A DNA stretch of 64,000 nt from Phaeovulum vinaykumarii (lineage in GTDB: Bacteria > Pseudomonadota > Alphaproteobacteria > Rhodobacterales > Rhodobacteraceae). Position numbers and translations under genes: made by a program. The stretch spans positions 372,001-436,000 of the forward strand of contig NZ_FTOM01000002.1 of assembly GCF_900156695.1 (NCBI RefSeq), written 5' to 3'. Position 1 is the stretch's first letter, and each line of letters opens with the position of its first letter. The notes below the pieces were generated by a model that worked only from the letters and a program-made list of their open reading frames with translations, made no database searches and was not told the DNA's origin. Below are positions 1 through 8,730 of the stretch, piece by piece.

Positions 1-1958
1 CGGGCTTTGCCGTGACCGGCACCGCCGAGGCCGGCGCCAGCGTCGAGGTGGCGTTGGGGGGCACCACGCAGACCGTCACTGCCGACGGCAACGGCAACTG
101 GAGCGCGTCCTTCAACGCCTCGAACCTGGCGTCCGGCGAATATCCGGCGACGGCCACGGCCACCACCACCGATGCCTCGGGCAATGTCTCGGTGGCCTCG
201 CAGGCGGTCGACGTGGACACCGAGACCACGGTCGCCTTCTCGGGCGCGGCCATCGCCGGCAATGACGTCGTGAACGGCGCCGAAGCGGGGCAGGATCTGG
301 TTCTGACCGGCACCGCCGAGCCCGGCGCCACCGTCAATGTCACCATCGGCTCGGTGACGCGGCCCGCGACCGTGGCCGCGGACGGCAGCTGGTCGGCCAC
401 CTTCGAGGCCGGCACGATCGCGGCCGGCACCTATACCGCCACCGCGACGGTCGAGGCCACCGATGCCGTGGGCAACGTGGCCAGCGACACCCGCAGCTTC
501 AGCGTCGACACCGTGGCCAATGTGACCGTGAACCCGGTGACGGCGGACAACACCGTTTCGGGCACCGAAGCCCCGGCCAGCCTTGCGGTGACGGGCACCG
601 CCGATGCCGGCGCCACGGTCGAGGTCACGATGGGCGCGATCACCCGCAGCGCCACGGCCGACATGAACGGCACCTGGACCGTCAGCTTCCCCGCGGGGGT
701 CGTGGCGGCAGGCGAATATGCCGCCAGCCTGTCGGTGAGTGCGACCGACACCAACGGCAACACCGCCACCCTGACGCATGCCTTCGACGTCGACACGGTG
801 ACCAGCCTGACCGCCGGCACCGCGACGCCGGGTGCCGATGATGTGGTCAACGCCGCCGAAGCCGCGGGCGGTCTGGCCGTCAGCGGCACCGGCGAGCCGG
901 GCGCCACGGTCGAGGTGGCGCTGTCGAACGGCGCCACGGCCAGCGCGACGGTCGATTTCAACGGCAACTGGAGCACGACGATCCCGGCCTCGGCGCTGCC
1001 GAGCACGACCACCACGCTGACCATGACCACCACCGCGACCGACCTTCTGGGCAATGTCGCGCAAACCGCGCAGCAGCTGGCCTTCGACCCCGAGGTCGAG
1101 GATTTCGCGCTGACCGGCACGGTCGGCGGTGACGGCACCGTCAATATTGCCGAAGCCGATGCGGGCTTTGCCATCTCGGGTCAGGTCGAGGCCGGTTCCG
1201 AGGTCGTCGTGACGCTGGCCAACGGGGCCACGCGCACCGTGACGTCGGATCAGAACGGCGATTGGGCCGCGAATTTCGACGCCTCGGATCTGCCCGCGGG
1301 CGAAGGCTCGCTGACCTATGACGTCGTGGCCACCGATGCCGCCGGCAATTCCGACACGCTGTCGGGCAGCTTTGCCTATGACCAGGTGGCCCCCGACGCG
1401 CCGCAGATCGAAGGCTACATGGCCAACAGCCAGGGGCTGACCGGCATCACCACCGACACCGGCGAGGTGCCCCACGAGATGGTGGCCGTGGCCGCCGATG
1501 GCAGCTCGCATGCGGTGAGCTATGGCGCCGCGCTGCCGGTGGGCGCCGACGAGACGCTCTATGTCTTTGACCAGGGCGTGCCGAACGGTTCGTATCTGGT
1601 GGTCAACGCGCTCGATGCGGCGGGCAACGATGCCGCGTCGCTGGTGATCGTGGACAATACCGCCGCGGTCAGCGTGGATCTCGATCGCGCGGGGCTGGCG
1701 GGCTATGACTTCGGTGCGATCGACCTGAGCTTTGCGCCGCAGGCCGATCTGACCATCACCGAGGCCCAGATCAACGCGCTGACCGACGAGAACAATACCC
1801 TCGTCGTCTCGGGCGACGGTCAGGACACGGTGACGGCCACGGGCGCCCATGACACCGGGCTGAGCACGATGATCGGCGGCGTGTCGCATCACATCTACAC
1901 GCTGGGCACCGACGGCACGACGCTGATCGTGGATGATAACGTCACGGTCGTGATCTGA
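1..1958 (+). CDS. Large Ig-like-repeat surface adhesin, C-terminal part (5' end outside window)
   Basis: This is the C-terminal end of a giant repetitive cell-surface or secreted adhesin, read in the frame whose first full codon is at position 3. It carries about five copies of a bacterial Ig-like module of roughly 95 residues. Each copy shows a SGTAEPGATVEV-type start, a DGNWSA core and an ATDAAGNV strand, and ends near a VDVDT linker. The last 180 or so residues differ and finish with TLIVDDNVTVVI, an Asp-rich hydrophobic tail typical of C-terminal type I secretion signals. No Cys is seen. The three genes downstream on the same strand encode a complete type I exporter, so this is its likely cargo. 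A BapA/LapA-type biofilm adhesin is the best analogy; the true start and full repeat number lie upstream. Confidence 0.85.
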   Translation, partial: GFAVTGTAEAGASVEVALGGTTQTVTADGNGNWSASFNASNLASGEYPATATATTTDASGNVSVASQAVDVDTETTVAFSGAAIAGNDVVNGAEAGQDLVLTGTAEPGATVNVTIGSVTRPATVAADGSWSATFEAGTIAAGTYTATATVEATDAVGNVASDTRSFSVDTVANVTVNPVTADNTVSGTEAPASLAVTGTADAGATVEVTMGAITRSATADMNGTWTVSFPAGVVAAGEYAASLSVSATDTNGNTATLTHAFDVDTVTSLTAGTATPGADDVVNAAEAAGGLAVSGTGEPGATVEVALSNGATASATVDFNGNWSTTIPASALPSTTTTLTMTTTATDLLGNVAQTAQQLAFDPEVEDFALTGTVGGDGTVNIAEADAGFAISGQVEAGSEVVVTLANGATRTVTSDQNGDWAANFDASDLPAGEGSLTYDVVATDAAGNSDTLSGSFAYDQVAPDAPQIEGYMANSQGLTGITTDTGEVPHEMVAVAADGSSHAVSYGAALPVGADETLYVFDQGVPNGSYLVVNALDAAGNDAASLVIVDNTAAVSVDLDRAGLAGYDFGAIDLSFAPQADLTITEAQINALTDENNTLVVSGDGQDTVTATGAHDTGLSTMIGGVSHHIYTLGTDGTTLIVDDNVTVVI

Positions 1959-1971
1959 GGGGGCCCCGCGC

Positions 1972-3339
1972 ATGGCCGCCCGGACCCTTCCGCGCCGCCC
2001 GGCCCGCCGCAGGTCCGGGACGCTGCACCCGGCCGCAGCCCTTGCGCTGGCGGCGGCGCTGTCGGGCTGCATGAGCCCGCAGGGCGTGCTGTCGTCGCGC
2101 TCGATGTTCACCGGCGCGCGCGCCCCCGAGACCAGCGCCCGGACCGGCGCGAACGGGGCCGGGGACAGCCATGTCACGGCCGCGGTGCCGCAGACCATTG
2201 CCGAACTCAAGGCGCGGCGCACGATCTTGCCGCCCAGCGGCCCCTATGCGCAGGTGGCCGGCGCCGTTCTGGCCGCGATGGGCCAGACCGCGGCGGCGGA
2301 ATTGCGCGTCAAGCGGCTGGCGGCGCAGGCGGCCGACAAGAACTGGCTGCCCCGGATCGGGCCGTCGGTGTCGCTGACCTCGCTCGGGGCGCTGGCCTCC
2401 TCGATCCTGGTCGAGCAGGTGCTTTTCGACAACGGCCGCAAGAAGGCCGAGCGCGCCTATGCCGCCGCCGATGTCGAAGTGGCCGCCGTCACCCTGTCGA
2501 CCGAGATGAACGACCGCGTCCACGAGGGGCTGGCGCTCTATGTCAAGGCGCTCAAGGCGCAGGCCCAGGCCCAGGTGGCCGATGCCGCGGTGACCCGGAT
2601 GCGCGAATATGACCGGATCATGCGCGCGCGGGTCAAGGGCGGGCTGTCGGACATGTCCGAAGCGCGGGTCATCACCCAGAAGCTGGGCGAGATGCAGGCC
2701 ACCGCCGGGGCCGACCGCGACAATGCCCGCATGGCGATGGCCGAACTCAATGCCATGGCGCAGGTGCCGCTGGACGGGGTGAGCGGGCTGTCGTCGCTCG
2801 AGATGCCGGCTGCCGCGCCCGAGCCGCTGTCGGTCGTGCGCGCCGAGGCCGAGGCCCGCCGCTCGATCGCCGAGGCCGAGATCGCGCGCGCGGCGCATCT
2901 GCCGGGGCTGACCGCCCAGGCCGAGATCGGCGGGGGCAAGCCCGATCTGGGGCTGACGCTGGGCGCCGACAACCTGTTCGGCTTCAACACCGCCACCGAT
3001 CTTCAGGCGATCTCGGCCAGCAAGGAGGCCGCCAGGGCCCGCGCCGCCGAGGCCCGCCAGAAGGCCGACCGCACCCGCACCCAGCGCGAAGCCCAGCTGC
3101 GCAACCTGCGCGACAAGGCCGCGCGCGGGCAGGAGGTGCTGGAGCAGACGCGTCAGACGCTCGAGACCTTCACCGCGCAATACCGCGTCGGGCGGCGCCC
3201 GCTGATGGAGCTGGTGTCAATGTATGAAACCTATGCCGCGCTGGGCCGCACGCAGGTCGGGCTGGCCTATGACATCGCATTGGTCGAGCTTCAAATCGCG
3301 GCCGAGGACGGTCTTTTGGTGGACGGAACCAACATATAG
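1972..3339 (+). CDS. TolC-family outer membrane channel of type I secretion system (lipoprotein-like N-terminus)
   Basis: 455 residues, the usual size for the TolC/LapE family, which forms the trimeric outer membrane exit duct of type I exporters. The N-terminus has an arginine-rich segment, a hydrophobic stretch and a lipobox-like LSGC with Cys at about residue 33, so the mature protein may be lipid-anchored. The rest is rich in Ala, Glu, Gln and Arg, in long helices expected of two TolC repeats. The ATG follows the adhesin stop by 13 bases, with a GAGGGGG ribosome-binding site overlapping that stop. Its place between the adhesin and the ABC transporter indicates a dedicated secretion operon. 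Confidence 0.85.
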   Translation: MAARTLPRRPARRRSGTLHPAAALALAAALSGCMSPQGVLSSRSMFTGARAPETSARTGANGAGDSHVTAAVPQTIAELKARRTILPPSGPYAQVAGAVLAAMGQTAAAELRVKRLAAQAADKNWLPRIGPSVSLTSLGALASSILVEQVLFDNGRKKAERAYAAADVEVAAVTLSTEMNDRVHEGLALYVKALKAQAQAQVADAAVTRMREYDRIMRARVKGGLSDMSEARVITQKLGEMQATAGADRDNARMAMAELNAMAQVPLDGVSGLSSLEMPAAAPEPLSVVRAEAEARRSIAEAEIARAAHLPGLTAQAEIGGGKPDLGLTLGADNLFGFNTATDLQAISASKEAARARAAEARQKADRTRTQREAQLRNLRDKAARGQEVLEQTRQTLETFTAQYRVGRRPLMELVSMYETYAALGRTQVGLAYDIALVELQIAAEDGLLVDGTNI

Positions 3340-3387
3340 TCTAATACTCCGGCCCGGAAGGCGGATCGAGTGTATCGTGGAGGGGCG

Positions 3388-5670
3388 TTGTCGACCGACC
3401 GCATCATTGCGTTCGATATAAACGCCGCCCAGGTCAGCGGGGCGGCGGGCGGTCGCCCCATGTCCCGCCCCGCCCGCGCGGGGGACGCCCCGCGGCCGGC
3501 CGATCCCGGCCGGGCACGGGCGCGCGCCGAGCTGGCCTCGGCCTATGCCGCGGTCCTGGGCGCCGAACTGCCCGCAACCGACATTCTGGAACAGATGCTG
3601 CGCGCGGTGGGCGAGGCCGCGGCGCTGACCGGCGGTGGTGCCGCGGGCGAGGTGCGCCCCGAACATGTCGCCGCCATCCTGCGCGTGGCCGGCATGAGCA
3701 CCGAGATCGAGGACGTGGGCCGCCCCGCGCCCGGCCATTGGCCGGCGCTGGCGGTGATGACCTCGGGGCAGATGGTGCTGGTCCTGCGCCAGGACCGCGA
3801 GAGCGTCTTCATCCACGACCGGTCCTGCCCCGACAACACCACCGAGGTGCCGATCCCCGAATTCGAGGCCTATTTCTCGGGCCGGATCGTGCGCGCCCAT
3901 TCCACCCTGCGCCAGATCGAGGAACGCCACCGTCTGTCCGAGACGCGCGAGCATTGGTTCTGGGGCGCCTTTCGCGCCCAGCGCCGCGCCTTCGTCGAGG
4001 TGGCGGCGGGCTCGCTTGTGGCCAATGTGCTGGCGGTGGCGGTCGCGCTGTTCTCGCTTCAGGTCTACGACCGGGTGATCCCGCATCAATCCGAGGCCAC
4101 GTTGTGGGTGCTGGCGCTGGGCGCGTTCCTGGCGATCGCGCTGGAAATGGCGCTGAAGCTGGCGCGCTCGGGGCTTATGGACCTGGCCGGGCGGCGGATC
4201 GAGCTGAACGTGCAGACGCTGCTGATGGACCGGCTGCTGGGCATGAAGGCGGCACCTGGCCAGCGCGCGCCCTCGCAGCTGTTCTCGGCGATGCGCGAAT
4301 TCGGATCGGTGCGCGAATTCTTCACCGCCTCGACCATCGGCACGCTGGCCGACATTCCCTTCATCTTCGTCTTCCTGGCGCTGGTGGCCTCGATCGGCGG
4401 CAACCTCGTGTGGGTGCTGGCGGCGGGGGCGGTGCTGATGGTGGTGCCGGGCTTCCTGTTCCAGAAGCGCATGGTCGCGCTGACGCAATCCACCCAGGGC
4501 GCACAGGCCCGCGCCAGCCGCCTTCTGCACGAGGCGATCTATGAACACGAGACCCTTGCCACCCAGCGCGGGCAGGAGCGCGTCCGCCGCATCTGGGAGG
4601 AGCTGACCACGCTGTCGGCGGCGAAATCCTCCGAACAGCGCAAGCTGGCCGCGATCCTGACCAACTGGGCGCAGGCGGTGCAGCAGGCCACCTATATCGT
4701 GGCCGTGGTGGTGGGCGCCTACAAGGTCTTTGCCGGTGAATTCACCGTGGGCTCGATCATCGCCATCGGCATCCTGACCTCGCGGACGCTGGCGCCGCTG
4801 ACCCAGCTTTCGGCGACGCTGGCGCGCTGGACCAATGTGCGCGCGGCCCTCGACGGGCTGGACGCCATTGCCGCGGCCGATCAGGTCCACGACGAGGACC
4901 GCCGCTATCTGCGCGCCGAACGCATCGGCGGCAGCTACGAGCTGCGCAACATCGAATTCCGATATGACCCCGAGGCCGCGGCCACGCTGGACATTCCGGG
5001 CATTGCCATTCCCGCCGGCCAGCGCGTCGCGGTTCTGGGGGCGAACGGGTCGGGCAAGTCCACGCTGCTCAAGCTTCTGGCGGGGATCTATGAACCCGAG
5101 GCCGGGCGCGTGCTTCTGGACGGGGTAGACATGGGCCAGCTGCACCCGCGCGACCTGCGCCGGTCGGTGGGCTATCTGGGCCAGGACGTGCGGCTGTTCT
5201 CGGGCTCCCTGCGCGACAACCTCGACCTGACCCAGCTCGAGCGCGACGACCGGCGGCTGTTCGCGGCGATCGACTTCGCCGGGCTGGGGCCGTTCCTGCG
5301 CAACCATCCGCGCGGGCTCGACCTCGAGATCCGCGACGGCGGCGAGGGCCTGTCGGTCGGGCAGCGCCAGTCGATCGGCTGGGCGCGGCTGTGGTTGCAG
5401 GACCCGTCGGTCGTGATCCTCGACGAGCCGACCGCGGCGCTGGATACCACGCTCGAGACCACGCTGGTCTCGCGGCTGGATGACTGGCTCAAGGGCCGCA
5501 CGGCGGTGATCGCCACGCACCGCGTGCCGATCCTGTCGCTGACCTCGCGCACGCTGATCCTTCAGGCCGGGCGGGTGGCGGTGGATGGCCCGCGCGAGGC
5601 GGTTCTGGCGCATCTGTCGCGCCCGCGCGCGCCCTCGGCCGCGCCGGCCCCTTCGGCGGCGGCGCAATGA
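3388..5670 (+). CDS. Type I secretion ABC transporter, permease plus ATPase (LapB/HlyB-like)
   Basis: This is the inner membrane ATPase of the type I exporter. A roughly 140-residue N-terminal region resembles the degenerate C39-like domain of LapB/HlyB proteins, with no obvious catalytic Cys. Transmembrane segments follow at about residues 210-480, then a nucleotide-binding domain with Walker A GANGSGKS near residue 551, signature LSVGQ near 655, Walker B ending LDEPT near 680 and the switch His in THR near 711. The start is a choice: a GTG at 3370 is in frame, but GGAGGGG at 3379-3385 sits just ahead of a TTG at 3388, which I prefer (760 residues); an ATG lies at 3460. The stop overlaps the next gene in ATGA. 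LapB-type, linear large-adhesin export is inferred from the cargo. Confidence 0.88.
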   Translation: MSTDRIIAFDINAAQVSGAAGGRPMSRPARAGDAPRPADPGRARARAELASAYAAVLGAELPATDILEQMLRAVGEAAALTGGGAAGEVRPEHVAAILRVAGMSTEIEDVGRPAPGHWPALAVMTSGQMVLVLRQDRESVFIHDRSCPDNTTEVPIPEFEAYFSGRIVRAHSTLRQIEERHRLSETREHWFWGAFRAQRRAFVEVAAGSLVANVLAVAVALFSLQVYDRVIPHQSEATLWVLALGAFLAIALEMALKLARSGLMDLAGRRIELNVQTLLMDRLLGMKAAPGQRAPSQLFSAMREFGSVREFFTASTIGTLADIPFIFVFLALVASIGGNLVWVLAAGAVLMVVPGFLFQKRMVALTQSTQGAQARASRLLHEAIYEHETLATQRGQERVRRIWEELTTLSAAKSSEQRKLAAILTNWAQAVQQATYIVAVVVGAYKVFAGEFTVGSIIAIGILTSRTLAPLTQLSATLARWTNVRAALDGLDAIAAADQVHDEDRRYLRAERIGGSYELRNIEFRYDPEAAATLDIPGIAIPAGQRVAVLGANGSGKSTLLKLLAGIYEPEAGRVLLDGVDMGQLHPRDLRRSVGYLGQDVRLFSGSLRDNLDLTQLERDDRRLFAAIDFAGLGPFLRNHPRGLDLEIRDGGEGLSVGQRQSIGWARLWLQDPSVVILDEPTAALDTTLETTLVSRLDDWLKGRTAVIATHRVPILSLTSRTLILQAGRVAVDGPREAVLAHLSRPRAPSAAPAPSAAAQ

Positions 5671-6839
5671 GCACGGTCGATCCGCGCGCATTGGACGCCC
5701 GCCCGCGGCGGTTGTCGATGACCATCTGGGCCATTGCGGCCACGGTGCTGATCTTCCTGATCTGGTCGTCGCTGGCCTGGGTGGACCAGATCGTGCGCGG
5801 GCCGGGCGAGGTGGTGTCTTCCTCGAAGCCGCAGATCATCCAGAACCTGGAAGGCGGCATCCTGGCCGCGCTCTATGTCTCGGAAGGCGATGTGGTCGAT
5901 CCGGGCTCGGTGCTGGCGCGGCTGCACGGCACCCGCTACCAGAGCGAGGTCGACGATCTCGAGGCGCAGATCGCCACGCTGGACATTCGCCGGCTGCGGC
6001 TCGAGGCCGAGATGGCCGGCGCCGACGATTTCACCGTGCCCGAGATCGAGGCCCGGCTGGTGCCCGATATCGTGGCCAGCGAAAAGGAGCTGTTGCGCGC
6101 GCGCCTGGCCGATTTCCGCGCCCGGCGCGATGGCGCGCGAAAGGTGCTGGCGCAGGCGCAGGCCGAGCTGAAGCTTCTCGAGGACATGCTGGCCAAGGAG
6201 ATCGCGCCGCTGATCGAGGTGACGCGGGCGCGCAAGGCAACCCGCGACGCCGAAGCCAGCTATGACGAGATCACCACCAATGCCGAGCTGGAGCGCGCGC
6301 GCGAATATTCCGACCTGCTCAAGGAGCTGGGGTCGCTGCGCCAGGCGCTCAAGACCTCGGAGGATCAGCTCGACCGGACGGTGCTGACCTCGCCCATGCG
6401 GGGGATCGTCAACAAGCTGTCGGTCACGACGATCGGCGGCGTGGTCCGCCCCGGCGAGGAGATCATGCAGATCATCCCGCTGGACGAGGAATTGTTCCTC
6501 GAGGCGCGCATCCGCCCCGAGGACATTGCCAATGTCCGCCCCGGCCAGCCCGCCAACATCAAGCTGTCGGCCTATGATTACACCATCTATGGCGCCCTGC
6601 GCGGCGAGGTGACGGTGATTTCGGCCGACACCTTCAAGGACGAGCGCAAGCCCGATGGCGACCCGCATTACAAGGTGACGGTGCGGGTGGATCTGACGCA
6701 TCTCGAGGAGCGTCAGCGCAATCTGGAAATCCGGCCCGGCATGCAGGCGACGGTCGAGCTGGAGACAGGCCGCAAGACTATCCTGCAATATCTGCTCAAG
6801 CCGCTCTACAAATCGCGCGAGGCTTTGCGCGAACCGTGA
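5667..6839 (+). CDS. HlyD-family periplasmic adaptor of type I secretion system
   Basis: 390 residues, typical for the membrane fusion proteins that bridge the ABC transporter to the TolC channel. A short cytoplasmic N-terminus is followed by one membrane segment at about residues 16-34, a first biotinyl-lipoyl half around QIIQNLEGGILAALYVSEGD, a long helical hairpin to about residue 230, and the second lipoyl half and beta-barrel domain around SPMRGIVNKLSVTTIGGVV. The start ATG overlaps the upstream stop by 4 bases, so translation is probably coupled. This is the last gene of the operon; the next gene is convergent, 21 bases on. Confidence 0.9.
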   Translation: MSTVDPRALDARPRRLSMTIWAIAATVLIFLIWSSLAWVDQIVRGPGEVVSSSKPQIIQNLEGGILAALYVSEGDVVDPGSVLARLHGTRYQSEVDDLEAQIATLDIRRLRLEAEMAGADDFTVPEIEARLVPDIVASEKELLRARLADFRARRDGARKVLAQAQAELKLLEDMLAKEIAPLIEVTRARKATRDAEASYDEITTNAELERAREYSDLLKELGSLRQALKTSEDQLDRTVLTSPMRGIVNKLSVTTIGGVVRPGEEIMQIIPLDEELFLEARIRPEDIANVRPGQPANIKLSAYDYTIYGALRGEVTVISADTFKDERKPDGDPHYKVTVRVDLTHLEERQRNLEIRPGMQATVELETGRKTILQYLLKPLYKSREALREP

Positions 6840-6860
6840 CCGCGGGGCGGGCCCGGGCGG

Positions 6861-8135
6861 TCAGTCGGCGTTCTGCTTGGCGCCGTTGAATTCGAACAGC
6901 ACGCCCGACACGTCGTCGTTCATCTCGCCCACCGAATAGGTGGCCAGATCCCACATCAAGGCCTCGAGGAAGGTCTCGCCGCGCAGTCCGGCGTTGCGGT
7001 GCATGAGCGCGCACAGCCCGTCTTCGCCCAGCAGGTTGCCGTCGATATCTGCGGCTTCGGTCACGCCATCGGACATCATGAACAGCCGGTCGCCAGGCGC
7101 CAGGACGGTTTCGAAACTGTCGAAGCGGGCCCCTTCGATCAGCCCCACCGGCAGCCCGCCCGAGCCCAGGAATTCCACCCGGCCGTCGGCGCGCTGCACG
7201 ACCGGATGCGGATGGCCCGCCTGCACCATCACCGCGCGGCCCGTGAACAGGTCCACATCGGCATAGACCAGGGTGAAGTAACTGTCGGTCTTCATTTCCT
7301 CGAGCACGACCGCGTTCATGTAGGCGGCCAGCGTCGCGGGGGTGCGGGCGTCGTAGATGCCGTATTCCGACTGGATCAGGGCGATGTTCTGCTGCGGCGA
7401 GGTGCCCGACAGATAGCCCGCCAGCCGCGCCGTCATCAGCGCCGAGGTGATGCCGTGGCCCGATACGTCGATGGCGTAAAGCCCGACGCGGCGCGCATTG
7501 ATCGGGAAGAAGCCGACCAGATCGCCGCCGACATGCCCCGAGGGCCGCAGCAGAAGCGACACCTCGGCACTGCCGAAGCTGCGATGGCGTTCCTTCACCA
7601 GGCTCTGCTGAAGCTTGCGGGCCTCCTGAAGGTCGCGCTCGACCGAGCCATAGAGATCTTGCAATTCGCGCAAGGTGTCGGTCAGCAGGCGGTTCTTTTC
7701 CTGAAGATCGCGCTCCATGCGCAGGATGCGTTCGCCCGCGGCCAGGCGCGCGCGCAATTCGTCGCCGCGCACGGGCTTGGCCAGGAAATCGTCGGCGCCG
7801 CTTTCAAGACCGGTGGCCACCTCGCCCTTTTCGGTCTTCGAGGTCAGCAGGACGAAATAGCCATACCCCTTGCGGTCCATCGCGCGGAAGGCGCGGCACA
7901 AGTCCAGCCCCGACATGCCGGGCATGACCCAATCCGACAGGACCATGTCGGGTTCCTCGGCGGCGCAGATGGACAGCGCCTCCTCGCCGGTGCCGGCTTC
8001 CAGCACCCGATAGCCCGCTTGCGCGAGTTGCGCCGCAAGGATGCGGCGCTGCATGCGACTGTCGTCGACCACCAGAACCTTGCGCCGGGTCGCGGCCGGA
8101 ACATGGTGGTCAGGGCAGTTGAGAACATTGGGCAC
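6861..8135 (-). CDS. Response regulator with PP2C (SpoIIE-type) serine phosphatase output
   Basis: 424 residues. Residues 19-135 are a CheY-like receiver: acidic pair DD at 24-25, phospho-acceptor Asp at 68 in LSDWVMPG, conserved Thr/Ser and Lys at 98-100 in LLTSK. A helical linker at about 135-190 (RDLQEKNRLL and on) looks like a signalling coiled coil. The C-terminal domain is a PP2C/SpoIIE phosphatase with metal-binding signatures YAIDVSGHG and MMSDGVTE. Proteins of this shape (RsbU/HsbR-like) dephosphorylate an anti-sigma-factor antagonist when the receiver is phosphorylated; no such antagonist is seen here. The start is a GTG without a clear ribosome-binding site. An HPt protein is encoded divergently 160 bases away, a likely phosphodonor. 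Confidence 0.85.
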   Translation of the reverse strand: MPNVLNCPDHHVPAATRRKVLVVDDSRMQRRILAAQLAQAGYRVLEAGTGEEALSICAAEEPDMVLSDWVMPGMSGLDLCRAFRAMDRKGYGYFVLLTSKTEKGEVATGLESGADDFLAKPVRGDELRARLAAGERILRMERDLQEKNRLLTDTLRELQDLYGSVERDLQEARKLQQSLVKERHRSFGSAEVSLLLRPSGHVGGDLVGFFPINARRVGLYAIDVSGHGITSALMTARLAGYLSGTSPQQNIALIQSEYGIYDARTPATLAAYMNAVVLEEMKTDSYFTLVYADVDLFTGRAVMVQAGHPHPVVQRADGRVEFLGSGGLPVGLIEGARFDSFETVLAPGDRLFMMSDGVTEAADIDGNLLGEDGLCALMHRNAGLRGETFLEALMWDLATYSVGEMNDDVSGVLFEFNGAKQNAD

Positions 8136-8294
8136 GGGCAGCGCACCGACTTTCAGACCTGGTTACGCCCCATCTCTAGCGCCGCCGCGGTTAACGCCGG
8201 GTGAATAATGCTGGTCCGTGGATGATTTAAGTCTTCGGCAAGCATTGGCGGATAGTGTCGACCGCGGTGAGGTGAAAATACGGTGGAGAGAGAA

Positions 8295-8639
8295 ATGATC
8301 GATTGGGATCGTGTCGCCGAATTGCGTTCAGAGATCGGCGAAGAAGGTTTCGGAGAGGTGATCGAATTGTTCCTCGACGAGGTCGAGGGCGTCGTGATGC
8401 GTCTGGGCCACGAGATGGCAACGCTGGAAGAAGATCTGCATTTTCTGAAGGGAAGCGCGTGGAATCTGGGCTTTGCCGCCTTTGGCCGGCTCTGCCAGGA
8501 GGGCGAGCGTCAGGCCGCGGCCGGTGACATGGCCGCGGTGGATGTGCACGCGGTGGTGGCCTGCTATGGCGCCTCCAAGACCGATTTCATGGCGCGGGTC
8601 CACGAATTCTGCGACCGCTCCGGGATCGCCGCGGCCTGA
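8295..8639 (+). CDS. HPt (histidine phosphotransfer) domain protein
   Basis: A single-domain HPt protein of 114 residues with the family motif HFLKGSAWNLGF; the phosphorylated His is residue 49, followed by the usual Lys two residues on and the Gly after the small-residue helix. No kinase or receiver domain is attached, so it would shuttle phosphate between separate proteins. I chose the ATG at 8295 over the in-frame GTG at 8283 because GGAGAGAG (8285-8292) fits a ribosome-binding site for the ATG. It is divergent from the receiver-phosphatase gene, which makes that receiver the natural partner by inference. A strong hairpin follows at 8668-8697. Confidence 0.82.
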   Translation: MIDWDRVAELRSEIGEEGFGEVIELFLDEVEGVVMRLGHEMATLEEDLHFLKGSAWNLGFAAFGRLCQEGERQAAAGDMAAVDVHAVVACYGASKTDFMARVHEFCDRSGIAAA

Positions 8640-8667
8640 TTTTCACGGCCACGTTCCGTCACGTCTT

Positions 8668-8697
8668 GCGCCCTTCCGGCCAAAGCCGGAGGGGCGC
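8668..8697. terminator. Hairpin between convergent genes (likely bidirectional terminator)
   Basis: A 13-bp stem, GCGCCCTTCCGGC against GCCGGAGGGGCGC with one wobble pair, closes a CAAA loop. It lies between the HPt stop at 8639 and the ilvA stop at 8731, which face each other. No long T run flanks it. Confidence 0.55.
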
Positions 8698-8730
8698 AGC
8701 CCGCGAAATAGCGCGCATTCGAGACAGTTT

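Noticed and set aside
3217-5691. An 824-codon open frame on the minus strand
   Set aside because: It is antisense to the clearly conserved ABC transporter and has Arg/His/Gln-rich composition typical of shadow frames in GC-rich DNA.
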